Below are positions 12,525 through 25,323 of a stretch of 64,000 nt of DNA, in pieces; the first letter of the stretch is position 1, and every line of letters begins with the position of its first letter. The notes beneath the pieces are model-generated. The model was given only the letters and a program-made list of their open reading frames with translations. It did no database searches and was not told the origin of the DNA. The stretch comes from Meconema thalassinum (lineage: Eukaryota > Arthropoda > Insecta > Orthoptera > Tettigoniidae). The stretch lies in the NCBI GenBank assembly GCA_946902985.2, contig OX336397.1, positions 185,012,813 to 185,076,812 on the forward strand, given 5' to 3'. Position numbers and translations under genes: made by a program.

Positions 12525-15472
12525 AGTAGACGGGGGAACAGTGTTCACCAACGATAGGCATGAGATCGCCGTGAACGAATTACATCAGGTACAAGATGAA
12601 GATTTATTGTATGAAAGAGAGGAGTCAGAGAGAGGAGAAATAGCTAGTTTACCTATTTTGCGAATTACGACGGAAGGAGAGAATTTAAGGACACTCCTAG
12701 ATACGGGAGAGAATGCATCTATATTGTCAGAAAGTTGCTATAATAAATTGAAAGATGGAAAGTCTATAATATCAATGCCAGTTCCATCTATTAAAGTTCG
12801 TGGCATATTCAACGATAAGACGATGAAATGTAGAATACAAGCACTCATGAAGTTCACTATAAACGGTCATGCTTATGAACAAATCTTTATAGTACTGAAT
12901 AAAATTAATTTCGATGCTATACTGGGGATAGATTTCATCACTAAGACAGGTGCAGTGATAGACTTAAAGAATGGCATAGTGAAGTTTAACGAGGTGAACA
13001 ACGACGAAGAAAATGACGACAGAAATGAATACGTAATAGAAAAGGAAACCACGGAAAATTTTTTGGAGAAAATTATTTCGGAAGTCGAATTAGAAAAGAC
13101 AGGACATTATGGTTTGAAGATTGACGATTTTGAGGTCTATGAAGGCAGATTGGAAGTATTAATTCAGGAATATTCCGACGTCTTCGATGATAAACCAGGA
13201 CTTATTAAGGGATTTAAATATGAAATAAAGCTGAAGGACACAACACCATTTCAGAAGAAGCTATACCCTATTCCTGAGAAATATCAAGCAGAGGTTGCTA
13301 ATCTCGTTAAAGGAATGGAAGAGGATGGGATAATCCGAAAACAGGCGACACCTTACTTGAACCCAATCACAGCAGTGTAGAAAGCAGATGGGAGTCTGCG
13401 GGTTTGCCTAGATGCTAGGGGTCTCAACAGTCTCATTGAAAAAGAACACGACCGACCGCCTAAAATCAGAGAACTATTAAGGAAGTACAAAGGGAAGTCA
13501 TGCTTCAGTGTTTTGGACCTAACATCATCCTTTTATCAGATTGAACTAACTGAGAGGAGTAAATGTTACACAGGTTTCTTGTTCGAACAGAATAGCTTTT
13601 GTTTTGAACGCGTCCCGTTTGGATTTATAAATTCGAGCCCTGCTTTAATTAGAGCATTGGATAGCAAGCTCGCAGAAGAAGTGAAAGATAACGTCATATG
13701 CTACGTTGATGATTTAATTGTTTCATCAGAAAATCCCTAGCAACACCTGATTCATTTAAAGAAACTATTGGAGAACTTGAGAGAGGTCAACATGAAAGTT
13801 AAGTTCAGTAAATGTCACTTCTTCCAACAGAAGATTAATTTCTTGGGGCATACAATTGATCAACAAGGTTACCATCCAAACCAAGACAAAATTGATGCTA
13901 TTTTAAGATTTCCTCGACCGAAGAAGATCCGAGATGTGCGAGCTTTCGCATGTCTCTGTCAATTTTTTTAGCAGCCATTGTCCTCGTTATTCCGAAGTTA
14001 TGGCACCATTTTACGAGTTATTGAAGAAGAATAACCGATGGAAATGGGGAACAGAAGCTGAGAATGCTTTTATTTTGGCAAAGCAGATGCTCAGAGACAA
14101 TATCAAGCTCGTGTATCCGGACTTTGAACGTTCGTTTATTGTTGAGACGGACGCTTCAAAAGTCGGAATCAGCGCAATTCTGTACCAGAAGGACCAAGAG
14201 GGAAACAACCATTATATTTCCTTTCAACAGTAGAAAACTGAAACCCAATGAAATAAATTATTTCACAACAGAGCTGGAGGCTTTAGCAGTGATAAATGCT
14301 CTGCATCACTGAAAGAAAATTTTAATTGGACACCAGATCATTATAAGGACAGATCATAAAGCTTTGGAATTCATGCTCAAGTCAGATTTATCTAGTGACA
14401 GGATGACTAGATGGACGTTCTTTCTGCAACAATTTAATGCCACAATAGTTCATGTTCCTGGGAAGGAAAACTTGCTGGCATACATACTATCCAGAAATCC
14501 AACTACAGAGAGGAGCGTGAATGCCAATGTAATAGAACTGGACGATGAAAATCAGGCAGCATTAGAACGTCTGTGGAGTATAGCCATTAGTTAGAAGAGG
14601 GATTCTAGTTTGAGAAATTTGTTCAGATTCTTGTCAGGAAAGATGCAGAATGACGATGAAGCATATGAGGAAACACGGAAGAAAGCTACTCAGTATGTAT
14701 TAGTAGAAGGCATTGTATGCAAGTACGTAGACACAGACCACAGGAAGGTGAGAATTGTAATTCCACCTAGGTTGAGAGTGCCCATAATTTGGTTGGTTCA
14801 CAAATCTATTGGCCACGGAGGTGTAGACAAGACGTACAGGACTGCTCAGGAGAAGTTCTATTGGAGCAACATGCGGGAATCCATATCTGTTATTATCAGA
14901 ACATGTACCGACAGCAGTGGCTATGCTCGCTAAAAGCGCAGCGTTAGGTCATGGGGCCAAGCTCTCTGCTGACTCGGTAGACGCGTGGGTTCGAGCCCCA
15001 CCGTCGGCCGTCCTTGAAATGGTTTTCCGTGGTTTCCCATTTTCAACACCAGGCAAATGCTGGGACGGTACCTTCTGACAGGCCACGGCCGATTCCTTCC
15101 TCATTCTTGCCCAGTTTCATTCATCTTCATCCATTCAATCTCTCATCCCGACGCGCACGTCGCCCACGGGCGTCGACTAGAAAGACCTGCACTCGGCCTC
15201 TCAGGAGGTCACACGAAAAAAAAAGAAAAAAATCAGAACATGTGAATTATGCCAGAATATTAAGTATAATTCTGAGCTTTTGAAGGAGAAGCCAAAAGCC
15301 ATAATATCCCCTAAACCTTTGGAATTATTCAGTCAAGATATTTTCGGCCCAGTTCCTATGGGTAGTAGGGGTAACAAATACTTGCTAGTCACAATGGATG
15401 TTTTCTCTAAAATAGTTGTGATGAATCCAATGCAGACCCCAAACCCACCAACAGTTCAAAAGTTTATATAAT
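12493..15472 (+). pseudogene. pol: Ty3/gypsy-like pol: protease, RT, RNase H, partial integrase
   Basis: Pol makes and inserts the cDNA copy of the element. The protease active site L-D-T-G is at 12,697-12,708. RT has L-D-L-T-S-S-F-Y-Q-I near 13,514 and Y-V-D-D at 13,702-13,713. RNase H starts near 14,145 (E-T-D-A-S). The integrase zinc finger has His codons at 14,799 and 14,814 and Cys codons at 14,904 and 15,250. The first catalytic Asp is at 15,337. Stops lie at 13,378, 13,738, 14,310 and 14,592, with frame changes near 13,968 and 14,215-14,230. A SINE at 14,907-15,231 separates the two zinc-finger cysteines. The coding sequence stops at 15,472 against the tandem array; the rest of integrase and the 3' LTR are absent. 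Confidence 0.88.
14907..15231 (+). mobile_element. tRNA-derived SINE inside the integrase
   Basis: A 325-bp insertion flanked by a perfect 12-bp target duplication, ATCAGAACATGT (14,895-14,906 and 15,232-15,243). The 5' part is tRNA-like, with the B-box GGGTTCGAGCCCC near 14,988-15,000. The body holds GGTTTTCCGTGGTTTCCCAT, a core I recall from SINEs of several insect groups. The 3' end is an A-rich tail (15,215-15,231). Removing it restores the integrase frame across C-x2-C, so it came after the retrotransposon. Confidence 0.9.
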
Positions 15473-18400
15473 ATATATACTAGCAGTACCCGGCATGCGT
15501 TGCAATGCCAATCAAAGAAAGTGATAGCGTTGTGACTTTGCTAGTTGAAGTGCTTTTTGATTCCCAATATTTTATTCTTTTTCCGTTAACCACCGCTAAA
15601 CTATTATAAAATTGATTTACTATCTCAGAAAAATTCAAGGGAGTGTGCACAATAACTCACCAAAGTTTCATCACAATGAAATGAATGGTATATGAACGCA
15701 TACGGGACTGTTGAAACGATTCGAGCACCGTCACCCATTTGTTGAATATACTCGTACGCTACCTCTTGTAAAATGGATTAACTAAGTCGAAAACCTTCCC
15801 TGGCTAGTACACAACAACTCGTCAAAGTTTCATCGCAATCGGATGAATGGCATATGAACGCATACGGGATTTTTTTTAAAACGATTCGCACCGTTACTAA
15901 TTTATTGTATCTTCTTGTGCGCCACCCTTTGAAAGACGGATTTACTAATTCATAAACCTTCGCAAGACTGTACTCAGCTCTCCAAAGTTTTATCACACTC
16001 GGATGAATGGTATATAAACGCATACCGGACTTTCTTGAAACGATTCACGCCTATTAGTTAAATCTACCCGCGCGCTACAATTTGTAAAATGGATTTACTA
16101 AATCAGATACCTTCGCGGGATTGGAAACAACATTTCACCAAATGCCATTGCAATCGCTTGAATGGTATATGAACGGATATGGAATTTCGTTTAAACGATA
16201 CGCGTGGCGTTACACATTTGTTTAATCTAATCGTGCTCTACCTATCGAAAAATGGATTTACTAATACAGAAATCTTTCCTCGGGTGTAGACAACAATTCA
16301 GTAAAGTTTCATCGCAATCAGATGAATGGCATATGAACGCATACGGGACATTGTTGAAACGCTTCGTGCGTCTTCGCTCATTTGTTGAATCTACTCGTGC
16401 GCTGCCTGTTGTAAAATGGATTAACTAAGCCAGAAACCTTCCCAGACGAGTACACAACATCGCACCCAAGTTTCATCGCTATCAGACAAATGGTATATGA
16501 ACGCATACGGGACTTTGTTGAAACACTTCGTGCGTCTTCCCTCATTTGTTGAATCTACTCGTGTGCTGCCTATTGTAAAATGGATTTACTAAGCCTGAAA
16601 CCTTCCCTGGATTGTACACAACAACTCACCAAAGTTTCATCGCTATCGGACGATTGTATATGAACGCATACGGGTCTTTGTCGAAACACTTCGCGCGTCG
16701 TCGCTCATTTGTTTAATCTACTTGTGCGATACCTATTGTAAAATGGATATACTAAGCTAGAAATCTTCCCTGAAGTGTACACAACATCTCATCCAAATTT
16801 CATTGCTATCGGACGAATAGTATACGAACGCATATGGGACTTTGATGAAACGCGTCGCTGATTTGTTGAATCCATTCGTGCGCTACCTATTGTAACATGG
16901 ATTTACTAAGCCAGAAACCTTGCCTGGAGTGTACACATCCTCTTACCCAAGTTTCATCGCTATTGTACGAATTGTAAATGAATACATACGGGACTTTGTT
17001 GAAAAGCTTTGCGTGTCGTCGTTCATTTGTTGAATCTACTCGTGCGCTACCTATTGTTAAGTGGATTTACTAAGCCAGAAACCTTTCCTGAGTGTACAGA
17101 ACATCTCACCAAAGATTCATCGCATTGGGGTGAATGGTATATGAACGCATGTTGGACTTTGGTGAAACAAACGCACGCCATTTTGTTGACGTTACTCGCG
17201 CGCCATCTATTGTAAATTGGATCTACTATGCCTATAACTTTTCCTGGCGTATGCACAACAACTCACCAACATTTGATCGCAATTGGATGAATTGTAATGA
17301 AGGCATCACCAACACTCGTTTGTTTAAACTACTGGCGCGCTATCTATTGTAAATTGGATTAACTATGCCTATAACCATCCCGGAAGTGTGCCAAACAACC
17401 CACCAAAATTTGGTCGCAATCGGATGAATTGTAGGGACTTTGTTGAAATGCTTCGCGCATCTTCGCTCATTAGTTGAAACTACTCGCGCGCTGCCTATTG
17501 TAAAATGGATTTACTAAGCCTGATACCTTCCCTGGAGTGTACACGTCATCTCATCCAAGTTTCATCTCTATCGGACGATTGTATATGAACGCATACGGGT
17601 CTTTGTCGATACAGTTCGCGCGTCGTCGCTCATTTGTTGAATCCATTCGTGCACTACCTATTGTAACATGGATTTACTAAGCTAGAAATCTTCCCTGAAA
17701 TGTACACAAATTCTCACCCACGGTTCATCGCTATCTGACAAATTGTATATGAACGCAAACGGGACTTTGTTGAATCACTTCGCGCATCGTCGCTCATTTA
17801 TTTAATCTACTTGTGTGCTACCTATTTAACATGGATTTACTAAGCCAGAAATCTTTCCTGGAGTGTACACAACATCTCATCCAAGTTTCATCGCTATCGG
17901 ACAAATAGTATAGGAACGCATACGGGACATTGCTGAAACGCTTTGCGTGTCGTCGCTCATTTGTTGAATCTACTCGTGCGCTACCTATTGTTAACTAGAT
18001 TTACTAAGCCAGAAACTTTCCCTGAGTGTATACAACATCTCACCCAAGTTTCATCGCATTGGGGTGAATGGTATATGAACGCATGTGGGACTTTGTTGAA
18101 ACAAACGAACGCAATTTTGTTGAAATAACTCGCGCGCCATCTATTGTTAATTGGTTCTAATATGCCTATAAATTTTCCTGGCGTATGCACAACAACTCAC
18201 CAAAATTTGATTGCAATCGGATGAATTGTATATGAACGCATCACCAACACTCATTTGTTTAAACTACTGGTGCGCTATCTATTGTTAATTGGATTAACAA
18301 TGCCTATATCCATCCCGGAAGTGTGCCAAACTACCCACCAAAATTTGGTCGCAATTGGATGAATTGTAGGCTATATGAACGCGTCGCCAACACTCATTTG

Positions 18401-19828
18401 TTTGAAATACTCGCGCGCTGTCCATTATAAATTTGATTGACTATGCCCATAATGATTTCGGAAGTGTTCACAACAACTCATCAAAGTTTCATAGCACTTG
18501 GATGAATGGTATATGAACACATACCGGACTTGGTTGAAACGATTTGCGTGCCGTCGCTCATTTGTTGAATCTACTTGTGCGATACCTATTGCAATGTGGA
18601 TGTACTAAGCCAGAAACCTTCCCTGGTGAGTACACAACATCTTACCGAAGTTTCACCGCTATCGGACGAATGGTATATGAACGCATACGGGACTTTCTTG
18701 AAACGCTTCGCGCGACATCGCCCATTTGTTGAATCACTTGTGCGCTACCTATTGAAAAATGGATTTACTAAGCCTAAAACGTTCCCTGGAATGTACACAA
18801 AAACTCACCCAAGTTTAGTAGCTATCGGACGAATGGTATATGAACGCAAACGGGGCTACGTTGAAACACTTCGCGTGTCGTCGCTCATTTGTTGAATCTA
18901 CTCATGCGCTACCTATTATAACATGGATTTACTAAGTCAGAAACCTTGCCTGTAGTGTACACAACCTCTCACCCAAGTTTCATCGCTATCGGACGAATGG
19001 TATGTGAACGCATACTGGTCTTTGTTGGAACGCTTCGCCCGTCGTCGCTCATTTGTTGAATCTACTTGTGCGATACATATTGTTAAGTAGATTTACTAAG
19101 CCAGAAACCTTCCCTGTAGTGTACACAACATCTCACCCAAGTTTCATCGCTATCAGACGAATGGTATATGAACGCATGCGGGACTTCGTTGAAACGCCTC
19201 GCGCGTCGTCGCTCATTTATTGAATCTACTCGTGCGCTACCTATTATAACATGGATTTACTAAGCCAGAAACCTCGCCTGTAGTGTACACAACCTCTCAC
19301 CCTAGTTTCATCGCTATCGGACGAATGACATGTGAACGCATACAGGATTTAGTTGAATCGCTTCGCCCGTCGTCGCTCATTTGTTGAATCTACTCCTGCG
19401 CTACCTATTGATAAGTGTTTTCACTAAGCCAGAAACCTTACCTGAAGTGTACAGAACTTCTCACCCATGTTTCAACGCAATGGGATGAATGGTATATGAA
19501 CACATGTGGGACTTTCTTGAAACAAACGCACGCCATTTTGTTGAAGCTACTCGCGCGCCATATATTGTAAATTGGATTTACTACGCCTATCAGTATTCCG
19601 GGACTGTACACAACAACTCACCAAAATCTGATGGCAATCGGACGAACTGTATATGAACGCATCGCCATTACGCATTTGTTTAAACTAATCGCGCGCTATC
19701 TATTGTGAAATTGATTAACTGTGCCTATGATCATCCCGGAAGTGTTTACAACAACTCACCAAAATTTTATCGCAATCGGATGAATGGTTTATGAACGCAT
19801 AAAAGACGAACACACAGACATTCCTTTA
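15473..19828 (+). repeat. Tandem array of a ~160-bp repeat with defined head and tail
   Basis: About 27 copies of a diverged monomer, spaced roughly 136-166 bp. Recurrent words are CTCATTTGTTGAATCTACT, AAATGGATTTACTAAGCC, and TATATGAACGCATACGGGAC. The array begins with a distinct head (ACTAGCAGTACCCGGC near 15,479) and ends with a distinct tail (GACGAACACACAGACATTCC, about 19,805-19,824) leading into (TA)n. That layout looks like one mobile family whose interior has expanded in tandem, not a plain satellite. It begins immediately after the truncated integrase. Short open frames inside are repeat artefacts. Confidence 0.85.
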
Positions 19829-19865
19829 TATATATATAAGATAAGATATAAGATAAGATACGATA

Positions 19866-19899
<34 letters not shown>
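19825..19899. repeat. AT and ATAAG-type microsatellite
   Basis: A run of TATATA and GATAAGATA units joins the tail of the tandem array to the inner end of the right inverted repeat. Confidence 0.9.
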
Positions 19900-19902
<3 letters not shown>

Positions 19903-21231
19903 TATACCACTTTCTTGTGGACACGATAACTACCGCAATTTTGCACTTTGACATTTCTACATAATATGTATCCCTATACAATCTCGGTTGAGTTCGTTAA
20001 TGGGCACTATCGGTCGAAGGGGTGAAAATGGGGGACTTTTTTCAAAAAAAGTAAAATATCGCTATAACTCACTTAATATGTGAAATAGCGAATGCATTCA
20101 AAGTTTATACTATGTGTCAGATAAGGCCCAAACATTTATGTTTGAAACGTTTTTTGATACAGCCAACCATTGACCATAGGGTTGGGAAAAAGTGGGTTTT
20201 TCGGGAAACGTTAATCATATCTCTCGTAATAGCTACAATATCAAAACCGTACAAAATGGACAATATTCCCCTAATAATTACCAAAAACGTTTGTTTGAAA
20301 GAAATTTTGATATGACCCACCATTACACCAAGGGATGAGCATAATGATTTCGGAAATAGAAGAAAATGCTAAGTGCCATCAGAGGTTGCCATGACAACAC
20401 TACTGAATTGATGAGGGATGAGCCATCAGACGTTGCCATGACAACGCCATTGTACGAGATCACATTCAGTTTTCCATCTGACTCTGTGGGAAGCGGCTTC
20501 GGTGACTTAACTGGTAGCATGCTGAACTTCTATGCCCAAGGTCGCGGGATCAAAGCCGGCCGAAGTCGTCGGATTTTCTAAGAGTGCTAAAAATCCCTCA
20601 GTATGCATTCCTTCGGAGGGGAAGTTCCAACGTTCGTTGTGAGTAGCTGGTTGCCGTGGCATCTGTTAGCCAAGTTCACAGCTAGGTGTCGATGACGGTA
20701 GTATTTGGTAGCAAACTTAGGAACTACTACTTGAAATTGACCGTCTGCAGTCCTTACCTGAATTACAGACTAATACAGCCATGACATTAATTAACACCGT
20801 TTATCAGACATATTCTACACACACCCAATGTACACGGGTCTACATGACCGCGTTGTCGCAGCCCCTAAACTGAGGAACCAACCAAAATCTCTGTGGAAGA
20901 TACAGTTTTGAGTGAAGAAGGAACAGACCGTTAGATAGTTACACATCTATGTCGAAACCTTATATAAGGACAGTGTGACCGCAACTATAAGAAAGGTCCC
21001 CAAATGACGACAAGGTTAGCGTCCCCACAAGACAATAAAATGTTTAAAATATGCATAAAACGACGAAAAACAAAGTTAATTAAGCACCACTTATAAAATA
21101 CTTTCTCGCAATAAATAAGGTCTGATCCTTCTACGAAAACATGTATATTCTGCCTATTTTCGCCTATCTCCAAGTTTGCACGGTGAAATCTACCTCCGCC
21201 TTCCAGCGTGCCGAGAGGAATTTTTTCGAGG
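19895..21231 (-). repeat. Long inverted repeat, right copy
   Basis: Reverse-complement partner of 4,129-5,470, colinear over its full length with frequent substitutions. The outer end, CCAGCGTGCCGAGAGG, is near 21,204-21,219. Short open frames differ between the two copies and are not conserved, so I see no gene in it. The inner end meets the (TA)n tract. Confidence 0.75.
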
Positions 21232-21259
21232 GGGATGATATTTTAGCCTAATTTCGATT

Positions 21260-21720
21260 TTTGCAAAAAATGAAAGTAGACTTATGAGATCACTACAGGG
21301 CGAAAAAAGTGTGTCTGTCTGTGTGTGTGTATGTGTGTGTGTGAGTCTGTGTGTGTGTGTGTGTGAGTCTGTGTGTGTGTGTGTGAGTGTGTGTACTCTG
21401 AATGTCTGCCCCCCCCCCCTATCAATTCAAACACGGTGAAACCGAATTGAACGAAATTTGGTACAGAGGCAAAGGGCACCTCAGTGTCATGTTTTATATC
21501 GCCGCCATCTTTACCAGAACTTAATGGCGGCCACTCAAATGGTCAAAACGTAATAATGCATTACAACCAAACTAATAATCGGATCTTTACCAAATTTGGT
21601 AACAACGTTCCTTCATATGAGGCGCGTCTTGTGCCCAAACTACGAGGTCATCAACCGTACCATTTCAGAATGGCGGCCGTGTGAATTATGCAAACTTTAT
21701 AATCCTTAACATGGGATCCA
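21260..21720 (+). repeat. Single unit of the ~315-bp dispersed repeat family
   Basis: It shares AATTCAAACACG (21,424), AAATTTGGTACAGAGG, and TATATCGCCGCCATC followed by AATGGCGGCCAC with the four tandem units at 29.9-31.2 kb. A (GT)n-rich microsatellite is at 21,308-21,400 and a C-run at 21,410-21,419. The adjoining 21,720-22,040 shows nothing I recognise. Confidence 0.75.
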
Positions 21721-22061
21721 CCAGTTCCGACTATCGAACCAAGAATCGTTTAATCTGTTTGAAACGACGTGGCCCGTTTGAAATTAAAAGTTTATATTTT
21801 AATATTATAGTCTAGAAGTGATTTTAAAAAGCTGAGTCGTCTCGGTTATTTGACAAGATGGCAGCTGATCTCTCGTTGTGATCTATATTTTGTTAATTTC
21901 AGTATGTTGCATGCAATATAGGCTAGTGGTAACAAATATATGAACTTTCTATGAAATGAACTCGGTTTAAAATATACTCCAGTAAAGAAATCGTTTAGGC
22001 CAAGTCTTGATTTGCTATAACGTGGTAAATGTATTGGTTCCTAACGATCTATTAGAGTGTG

Positions 22062-22135
22062 CACGATTGGCTGCGTGGTCAGCGCGTTAGTCTTTCACCA
22101 GGCTGGCCGTGGTTCAAATCCTATCAGAGTTGGAC
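22062..22135 (+). repeat. tRNA-like SINE head
   Basis: A-box-like TGGCTGCGTGGTCAGCGC and B-box GGTTCAAATCC have tRNA-like spacing, followed by a T-rich stretch. The fold is degenerate and there is no clear cloverleaf, so it is a SINE relic, not a tRNA gene. The interval 22,150-22,880 holds no gene I can support. Confidence 0.5.
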
Positions 22136-22879
22136 TTTTTTTCTTGATTTTTTTATATTTATTATTTCTTGAGTACTGAAACGTTATAAAATAAAGCATT
22201 ATATGGTGCATTTTGAAATGGAAAATATATATTTAATTAAAACAACATTCACCACCGGAGTGACATCTAAGAGTAATTACTTGAACTATGTTATTGGTAA
22301 CCACAGCCTTCTAGATACGAGCTATGCTCTCTACCGGCCAGTTAGTGAACCCATGTCTACAGTATAATTGCGAAGGTTATTATTTTTGCCGATAGAGGGT
22401 ACACATCCCCAAGATAAGGCGCGATTATCACGGCATCATCAAGCAGTACCTGTACATTGCCTGCGTCACAGAAGAGTTTGGTTTACGCGCCATGGCCTGT
22501 CTTTCTCGTTAGCCGCACGCGATTACAAATTAGCTGTGTAATAGTTATATTAAATATGTTTCTCCCAGTGATACGTTTAGAGTAACTAGTCGAAATTATT
22601 GTAAGTAGTCGGTGTTAATAAACTGAATACCTACGTTGTTTGGAGTGTTTACTGATGAAATTGCAAAATGCTGGGGTAAATTATTTGAACAACACTCCTC
22701 AAATCCAGTGTGCCAATTTGCACTTCGAATTGGAAGAAATTAGTAGATGATAAAGACAAAGAGTTATAACTATACCCATACATTTAGGAGAAAGTAGGCT
22801 ATATGTTCTTTCCAGAACATCTTGTTTTTTTTTCAAAAAGGAAAATAGTTTGAAGTTTTTATAGTTTCAAAATTAGGTA

Positions 22880-23605
22880 TTTTACAAAAAAGTTGGTTTG
22901 ACATAAATCCATGGTCTTTACCCCCTCAAATTTCAAGTATCTAAAATTTAAAAAATTAAAAATTCAATTTTCAAAATGGGTGATATTTCCAAAATTTGAA
23001 ATTTTACAAAAACGTTTGTTTCACGTAAATAAAAGGTCCTTACCCCTCTATTCCCATACAAAATTTCAAGTCTCTAGGACAATACAATTTTTTTGAAAGA
23101 TGGGCTTTAGTTAAAAAATTAGGAATTCTATAAAAAAAGTTTGTTTCACGACATTGAAAGGTCTATACCCCCTCTACCACCATACCAAATTTCAAGTCTC
23201 TAAAGTAAAAAAAAAATCCATTTTCAAAATTGGCAATAGTTCCAATATTTGAAATTTTACAAAAACGTTTGCTTGACATAAATCCATGGTCTTCACTCCC
23301 TCTACCCCCATGCCAAATTTTAAGTCTCTAGGACAATTTTTTTTGAAAAATGGGCTATACTTCCAAAATTAAAAAATTTTCAAAAATGTTGGTTTCACGT
23401 CAATGAAAGGTCCTTACTCGTCTACACACAAACCAAGTTAAGAGTCTCTACGATAAGAAACAAAAATGTTGCATTTTCAAAATGGCCGATATTAAGATTT
23501 TTTTTTTTCTTTTTACAAAAACGTGGATATAACATAAATCAAAGGTCACTACCCCCTCTACCCCCAAAATAAATTTCAAGTCTCTAGGGCAAACATTAGC
23601 TCATA
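22880..23605 (+). repeat. Tandem array of a ~125-bp AT-rich repeat
   Basis: About six diverged units, marked by AAATTTCAAGTCTCTAGG at roughly 22,927, 23,058, 23,188, 23,310, 23,432 and 23,570. Each unit also has a TTTACAAAAACGTTTGTTTC-like and a TACCCCCTCTACCCCCA-like word. The same family occurs inside the foldback arms (around 46.0-47.6 kb and 49.1-50.8 kb). Confidence 0.75.
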
Positions 23606-23789
23606 TTACTCTTTCACCCCCTAGTAGGGGTAGATTTTGGTTTGGGGAAAACATACGTTATCCAAAGCAAAGAGGGCGTCACTCCGAGTCCTATGACACG
23701 TCACACATCAAAACCCGAACAGGCGTTCGGGAGATATCGGCAAACTTCATAGGAAAGTACGCTGTGCGTTAGAACCCGTCTTGCCCCCC

Positions 23790-24172
23790 CCACTAGCGCG
23801 CAGTTCGCTTCTCCTGTGGGGGCCCGGGCAAGGATACCTAGGGCCCGCTGATGAGCCAGCTTGGTGTTCTAGGCCAAACCCCACACAAACCACGGCACAA
23901 ACCCGGAAAAATTGCTGAGTTTTAATTCACTGGCCATGAAAGGTAATATACCATATTTTTGGAAACCTTCATAGGTGGTTATGGCTGCTTGAGCTTTTAG
24001 TTCTCTCAGTGAAGAGGCTCAGGAGCGCATCATAAAAAGGGAAGTGGCGCGCAGTTCGCTACTGAAGTGGGGGTCCGGGTGGGGACACCAAGTTCCCGCT
24101 GTTGAGCCAGCTTGATGTCCTAGGCGAAACCCCACACAAGACACGCCACTAACCTAGAAAAAATGCTGAGTT
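23790..24172 (+). repeat. Two direct copies of a ~125-bp repeat, 251 bp apart
   Basis: GCGCGCAGTTCGCT begins each copy (about 23,797 and 24,048). Both continue through GAGCCAGCTTG, a CCTAGG/TCTAGG-like word and AAACCCCACACAA and end with TGCTGAGTT. The interval 24,175-24,775 shows no gene or repeat I recognise. Confidence 0.7.
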
Positions 24173-24775
24173 ATAAGAGAAATGGCTTGTCACGTTTATT
24201 ATCAAAAATTTTTGTGGTAAGAGAGAACATTATTCAAGACAAAATTCAAAGTTTATTTACCTCGATGCTAATTTAAACAAACCAATGGTATTGAAATTGG
24301 GAACAAAGTGTTTATAATTTGAATTTCGTTTAGTAGTTAGGCCTACTTCAATATTGAATTTTGATTCCCATCTTTCGATGTTTGTAAATACTGCCGTAAA
24401 ATGAAACAACTGATTCAGTAAGAAAGACTGAATACAAGGCCAGTAAACGACTGCACAGCCTTCGTGCATCCACATTTTATAAATTAAAGTAAACAAAGGA
24501 CATGATTCTGCTACAATGTGCTTCGATGTGCAGCAAATTCAGCTTCTTCCAGAGTTTTCCAATCAAGAGGCATACTATTCCTGGCAACTGACGTTGTATT
24601 GTGTATTTATTGTTGAAATCTATGTGAATAATCCAAGCATATGAGCAGAAGATCAAGCCTGAAATGGCTTTATCGAAGTTTCGTCTGCTCTGTTACAGTA
24701 TCTTGTAGGCCTGCAAGGACTGAAAATGTTGTAAGTATTAGACTGTCCTTTGATTGGTGTAGCGCTAAAATCTAA

Positions 24776-25060
24776 GGTTGGTCTGCCTCAGTTGAACTAG
24801 AACAGTTACCTGTTGTTCACAACCTATATCCAGCAAACAAGAGAGATTTTGACAAGCATCTGTAACATGTCTACGGTGAGAATTGGAAGAACAACGACAC
24901 CCTCAAAAGGTATTTATATATCGTCACAAACCATGCTAATGAGTATGGAGAAATACAAACTGCTGTGGAAGAGAACAACTGCTTGGAGGATGACCCAGAA
25001 CTCAATGTTCAAGACAATTGGCAAGGCAGACTTTTCCTAAAACAGCCTACTTTCGTTTTT
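24776..25060 (+). pseudogene. Unidentified exon-like coding fragment
   Basis: Frame starting at 24,776 stays open for about 95 codons except for one TAA at 24,863-24,865 (after D-F-D-K-H-L). It reads as normal globular protein, for example H-V-Y-G-E-N-W-K-N-N-D, then Y-L-Y-I-V-T-N-H-A-N-E-Y-G-E, then an acidic stretch and N-W-Q-G-R-L-F-L-K-Q-P. I do not recognise the family. An AG just upstream (24,775-24,776) could be a splice acceptor. The fragment ends within a few bases of the 3' end of the adjacent LINE, so it may be a host exon or a retrotransposon fragment cut by that insertion. The single stop suggests a pseudogene. Confidence 0.35.
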
Positions 25061-25323
25061 AGTAAACATCATCATCATCATCTTGAGCAGTTTCCCACCG
25101 CTGGTCGGGTCTGCTTGGAACATAAGCCCCTCCATCGTTTCCTGTCCATCCGCCATCTCTCTTCTTTCACTGTGTCCCAGGACACTCCTCTTTCCTCCAC
25201 ACTCTTCTTAACCCTTTTTGTTCATCTGTGCATTGGTCATCCCCTTGGCCTCCTTCCCTGCATTTCCATTCCAAACATCATCTTCGGTATCCTCTCCTCT
25301 CGCATCCTCCTCACATGTCCAAA

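Noticed and set aside
22062..22135. Functional tRNA gene
   Set aside because: The A and B boxes are present but the acceptor and anticodon stems do not pair; similar heads recur as SINE relics.
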